Source of the DNA: Patescibacteria group bacterium
Lineage (GTDB): Bacteria; Patescibacteriota; Doudnabacteria; UBA920
NCBI GenBank assembly: GCA_023487095.1
Contig: JAMDEL010000105.1
Span: 1-5,147, forward strand
Direction: 5' to 3'
Length of the DNA stretch: 5,147 nucleotides
The notes below the pieces were generated by a model that saw only the letters and a list, made by a program, of their open reading frames with translations, searched no databases and was not told where the DNA came from. Shown here piece after piece: positions 5,073 through 5,147 of the stretch (position 1 is the stretch's first letter; each line of letters opens with the position of its first letter). The position numbers and the translations under genes are program-made.

Positions 5073-5147
5073 ATACAGGGGACTGCGCTTTAAGAGACAA
5101 CTGGAAAGAGCTCGCCTGTTCAAAAGACCCGCCCGCCAGTTACCGGA
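5044..5147 (+). CDS. Possible start of a further gene, overlapping the serS end (truncated by window)
   Basis: An ATG at 5044, in the +1 frame relative to serS and 29 bases before the end of that gene, opens a frame that remains open for 34 codons to the window edge. The peptide starts MLENRNKRIKYRGLRFKRQL and is strongly basic, with Arg and Lys making up over a third of residues. Such heads occur in nucleic-acid-binding proteins and on the cytoplasmic side of single-pass membrane proteins such as FtsQ, but nothing here decides this and I do not recognise it. There is no terminator after serS, which fits a continuing operon. The third frame is also open, without a start, over the same stretch, so chance openness is a real possibility. 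Confidence 0.35.
   Translation, partial: MLENRNKRIKYRGLRFKRQLERARLFKRPARQLP

Overview
The window is a compact block of housekeeping genes, all on the + strand, with gaps of at most about 85 bases. The order is gyrB (3' end only), greA, lysS, an rdgB/HAM1-type nucleotidase, a NUDIX hydrolase, serS, and the first codons of a possible further gene at the right edge. The organism looks like an uncultured bacterium of the Candidate Phyla Radiation (Patescibacteria, perhaps Parcubacteria-like). This rests on the divergent LysRS signatures, the charged insert in GyrB, the Thermus-type SerRS, the tight packing and the lack of Shine-Dalgarno sequences. It is an inference by family resemblance, not a database match. 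The standard code fits: no gene needs an in-frame TGA to be read through, and TGA serves once as a stop (rdgB), which argues against the UGA=Gly lineages.

Left part (1-1074): gyrB ends in a rho-independent terminator whose hairpin is built from its own last codons and stop codon. A good sigma70-type promoter for greA follows (TTGACA, 17 bp, TAAGAT). greA ends in a second strong terminator. A candidate extended -10 promoter for lysS is superimposed on that terminator, with its -35 element in the hairpin loop. A perfect 14-bp palindrome overlaps the lysS start codon.

Right part (1109-5147): lysS, rdgB-like, a 27-codon small ORF, NUDIX and serS form an apparent operon with gaps or overlaps of -8 to +11 bases and no internal terminator of the usual form. 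Two aminoacyl-tRNA synthetases thus flank two nucleotide-pool cleaning enzymes (an inosine/xanthosine-triphosphate pyrophosphatase type and a MutT-like NUDIX). Together with greA (rescue of stalled RNA polymerase) and gyrB, the block is an information-processing and nucleotide-quality neighbourhood.

I found no mobile element, CRISPR array, tRNA, rRNA, riboswitch or T-box, and no clear sign of a new multi-gene system. The observations most worth a second look are regulatory: the promoter-in-terminator arrangement, the palindrome on the lysS start, the small overlapping ORF with an internal hairpin before the NUDIX gene, and the absence of Shine-Dalgarno motifs throughout. Some active-site residues of the LysRS and RdgB-like proteins also depart from the E. 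coli pattern.
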